A DNA stretch of 64,000 bases from Solibacillus sp. FSL H8-0538 (GTDB lineage Bacteria; Bacillota; Bacilli; Bacillales_A; Planococcaceae), in assembly GCF_038003525.1 (NCBI RefSeq), contig NZ_JBBOPI010000001.1, positions 2,845,001 through 2,909,000 of the forward strand. Reading direction: 5' to 3'. A model generated the notes under the pieces. That model saw only the letters and a list, made by a program, of their open reading frames with translations. It ran no database searches and had not been told where the DNA came from. Positions 62,364 to 64,000 of this stretch are shown piece by piece; position 1 is the stretch's first letter; the number at the start of each line of letters is the position of its first letter. Made by a program: the position numbers and the translations under genes.

Positions 62364-64000
62364 TCAATCTATAAATTGTAAGTTCTCTGGGTCTGGCTGT
62401 TCTTCTAATTCATTTATTACATTATTTAATTCATTATTAATCAACATCACTATTATTTCTTCCCCAAACTTTCTTTTGGCTTCCATAATACTTGTATAAT
62501 CTCTAAGCAATAAGTTATAAAGTTTATTTTTCTCTCCTAATGGAATATCTGCTTTTCTTGCTATGTCCTTATACTTAATAAGAGTTCGCTTTATCCTCTT
62601 AGCAATAACGCTAATTGTATAAAAATGTGGGATAGAAAACGGACAATTACTACATTCAATTTCATTAGAGATGCATTTAGAAAATAAACATTGGTATGTT
62701 TGTTCTTTTGCTGGTGAAAGACCAAGATTAATTAAATTTAATTTTTTCTTTAACTCTTCTTTAGGCATTTCTTCAAATAATTTACCTAAATCTTCTCGTT
62801 CTTGTGATAAATAATTCAAATAAGCTGTTGTATCTTCCAATTTAACAACGTCACCAAATAAAGCCCTTAGTTCGATTGACTTTTTTGTTTGCTCTATTCT
62901 ACTGACAGGACTCTCTCCAATTAAGAAATGATTTAATTGAGAATATATAAATCCAAAGTAGCCTGTATCAAATAGCTGCCCCATGATAAAATCTAAATGC
63001 TCTGGAGGAAGTTGAATGTAAATGTTAGAAGTTTCCCTGCTTACATGACCCCGTAAATGTTGAGCAATCGTTACCGGATCGCTATCTAAAGTAGATTCAA
63101 TTACTGAACTTGTATAAGTTAAAACAGTTCTATTCATTTTTCTGGATTCAAATCTAAAATCATCTGAATGATTTTTAAAAAATGAATCATGAGAACTGGA
63201 GCTAACTCTATTCTCCTTAGTATAAAAATGAATTAGATTCGATTCATCATCAAGATGTAATTTTCTACACCTAAACTCACATATTAAAATTGCATAAGCC
63301 ATTGGCAAGGTTAGTAAACTGGAACAATAAAATGTTGCCTTTTCTTTAGTCTTATTATGTTCAAACCATTGTACCTGATAAAAACTTACGATTTTTAATG
63401 CATCACTGTAAGTTAATTTAAGGTTTTCTAATGATTCAATAGTATTTATATTCAATTCATCAAACGAGGAACTATGAAAGCGTGGAAAGTCTAAAACAGT
63501 GCCATTTCTCCAACCATTGTTCATGTGTAGCAAAACATATAACCACATAGAATCATATTTTTTATATTCCTTACTATTTGTTAATCCTTTTTTAATATCT
63601 TCTATCGCTAATCTTTTATGGGTATCATAGTCACTAACATAATTATTCAAACTCAAATATTCCTCAACAGAGTAAATTTCTTTTTCTTTTATGCCTTTGC
63701 TATTATTGCTATGTTTAAAATTTATTTTTGACAAGTCAAAAATTCTTTTCCCAAATCTCTGTTCACTATTTTGTGTGATGTTAAACAGGAAAGAACGTAG
63801 TTCTTTTCTATGCTTAAACGAGACATGGTTATTAAACAACCCTAAATTAAGTTCTTTCTCAGAGAACTCACTAATTTCTTTACTACCTATAAAATCAACA
63901 AAGATTTTTGTGATTTTAGATAAATCTACCACTCTTCTAATACAACTTGTTCTATTTCCGTTCATTTTTTTCAGTTTCCAATCAACATATTGAAACCAAA
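62364..64000 (-). CDS. Second recombinase-like protein, continues past the right edge
   Basis: The ATG at 63965 has no SD, and the frame stays open to 64000 (WFQYVDWKLKK upstream), so the real start is probably outside. Features are NNGWRNGTVLDF and QHLRGHVSRETSNIY (HxxR-like and Tyr positions of a tyrosine recombinase, weakly conserved), plus a Cys cluster (CLFSKCISNEIECSNC). It ends 12 bp before the next recombinase. Likely partner of that enzyme in a Tn554-like set. Confidence 0.65.
   Translation of the reverse strand, partial: WFQYVDWKLKKMNGNRTSCIRRVVDLSKITKIFVDFIGSKEISEFSEKELNLGLFNNHVSFKHRKELRSFLFNITQNSEQRFGKRIFDLSKINFKHSNNSKGIKEKEIYSVEEYLSLNNYVSDYDTHKRLAIEDIKKGLTNSKEYKKYDSMWLYVLLHMNNGWRNGTVLDFPRFHSSSFDELNINTIESLENLKLTYSDALKIVSFYQVQWFEHNKTKEKATFYCSSLLTLPMAYAILICEFRCRKLHLDDESNLIHFYTKENRVSSSSHDSFFKNHSDDFRFESRKMNRTVLTYTSSVIESTLDSDPVTIAQHLRGHVSRETSNIYIQLPPEHLDFIMGQLFDTGYFGFIYSQLNHFLIGESPVSRIEQTKKSIELRALFGDVVKLEDTTAYLNYLSQEREDLGKLFEEMPKEELKKKLNLINLGLSPAKEQTYQCLFSKCISNEIECSNCPFSIPHFYTISVIAKRIKRTLIKYKDIARKADIPLGEKNKLYNLLLRDYTSIMEAKRKFGEEIIVMLINNELNNVINELEEQPDPENLQFID

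Larger units (their letters stand above)
48519..64000. mobile_element. AT-rich genomic island, left boundary inside yunF, right end outside the window
   Basis: Synteny with B. subtilis stops at 48518. The following 15.5 kb is visibly more AT-rich, has no yun/puc genes, and holds nuclease genes, an ATPase with a CxxC hook, ParA and tyrosine recombinase genes. Near the junction is a short palindrome (aacccgttgggt, 48530-48541) that could be the recombination core. The right end cannot be seen. Confidence 0.75.

Noticed and set aside
1-64000. tRNA or rRNA genes
   Set aside because: No cloverleaf with TTC-A-type arms and no rRNA sequence was seen on either strand.

Overview
The window is chromosomal DNA from a low-GC, endospore-forming Bacillota. 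Gene content and order resemble Bacillus subtilis (yug, yuf/mrp, yui, yum, yut, yuz and yun genes, mostly in matching order). A Lysinibacillus/Solibacillus-type Planococcaceae host is most likely. The sporulation gene yunB and a (P)Y-rich spore-coat-like protein fit a spore former. The host assignment is inferred from family resemblance only.

Bases 1-22000 hold metabolic and transport genes: an MgtC-like protein (cut by the left edge), a cation diffusion facilitator, an iron alcohol dehydrogenase, glutamate dehydrogenase, the S1 protein YugI, a sodium-coupled amino acid transporter, yugE/patB, and a complete C4-dicarboxylate module. That module has a DcuS/DctS-like sensor kinase, a response regulator, a DctB-like binding protein next to the regulators, and the TRAP transporter dctP-dctQ-dctM. 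Two MFS carriers, a cyclophilin and a class A penicillin-binding protein follow.

Bases 22000-48200 carry yufK, the seven-gene mrpABCDEFG Na+/H+ antiporter operon, pepA, yuiD, yuiB, two type II NADH dehydrogenase-like genes (yumB, yutJ), Fe-S cluster carriers (yutM, yutI) near lipoyl synthase, and yutD-F, yunB, yunD and yunE. There are also two c-di-GMP-type proteins: a degenerate EAL protein (YkuI-like) and a canonical HD-GYP protein. Two families of dispersed intergenic repeats, all in one orientation, are scattered through 1-43000. One folds into paired hairpins with compensating base changes, and several copies of both families end in a perfect DnaA-box sequence.

At about 48519 the conserved order breaks inside yunF, of which only the C-terminal part remains. 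From there to the right edge the DNA is strikingly AT-rich and looks like a genomic island. It holds a decayed HNH nuclease gene, an XRE regulator, and a three-gene set resembling Lamassu/ABC-ATPase defence (Cap4/DUF4297-like nuclease, SMC-like ATPase with a CxxC hook, and a second PD-(D/E)XK-like protein). Divergent from it is a two-gene operon joining a PD-(D/E)XK nuclease to an unrecognised protein built from an internal duplication. A ParA-type ATPase with a partner follows, then a Tn554-like block of tyrosine recombinase genes with an accessory gene interrupted by an in-frame amber codon. The divergent two-gene operon is the best candidate for an undescribed system, and the three-gene nuclease/ATPase set beside it is the second.
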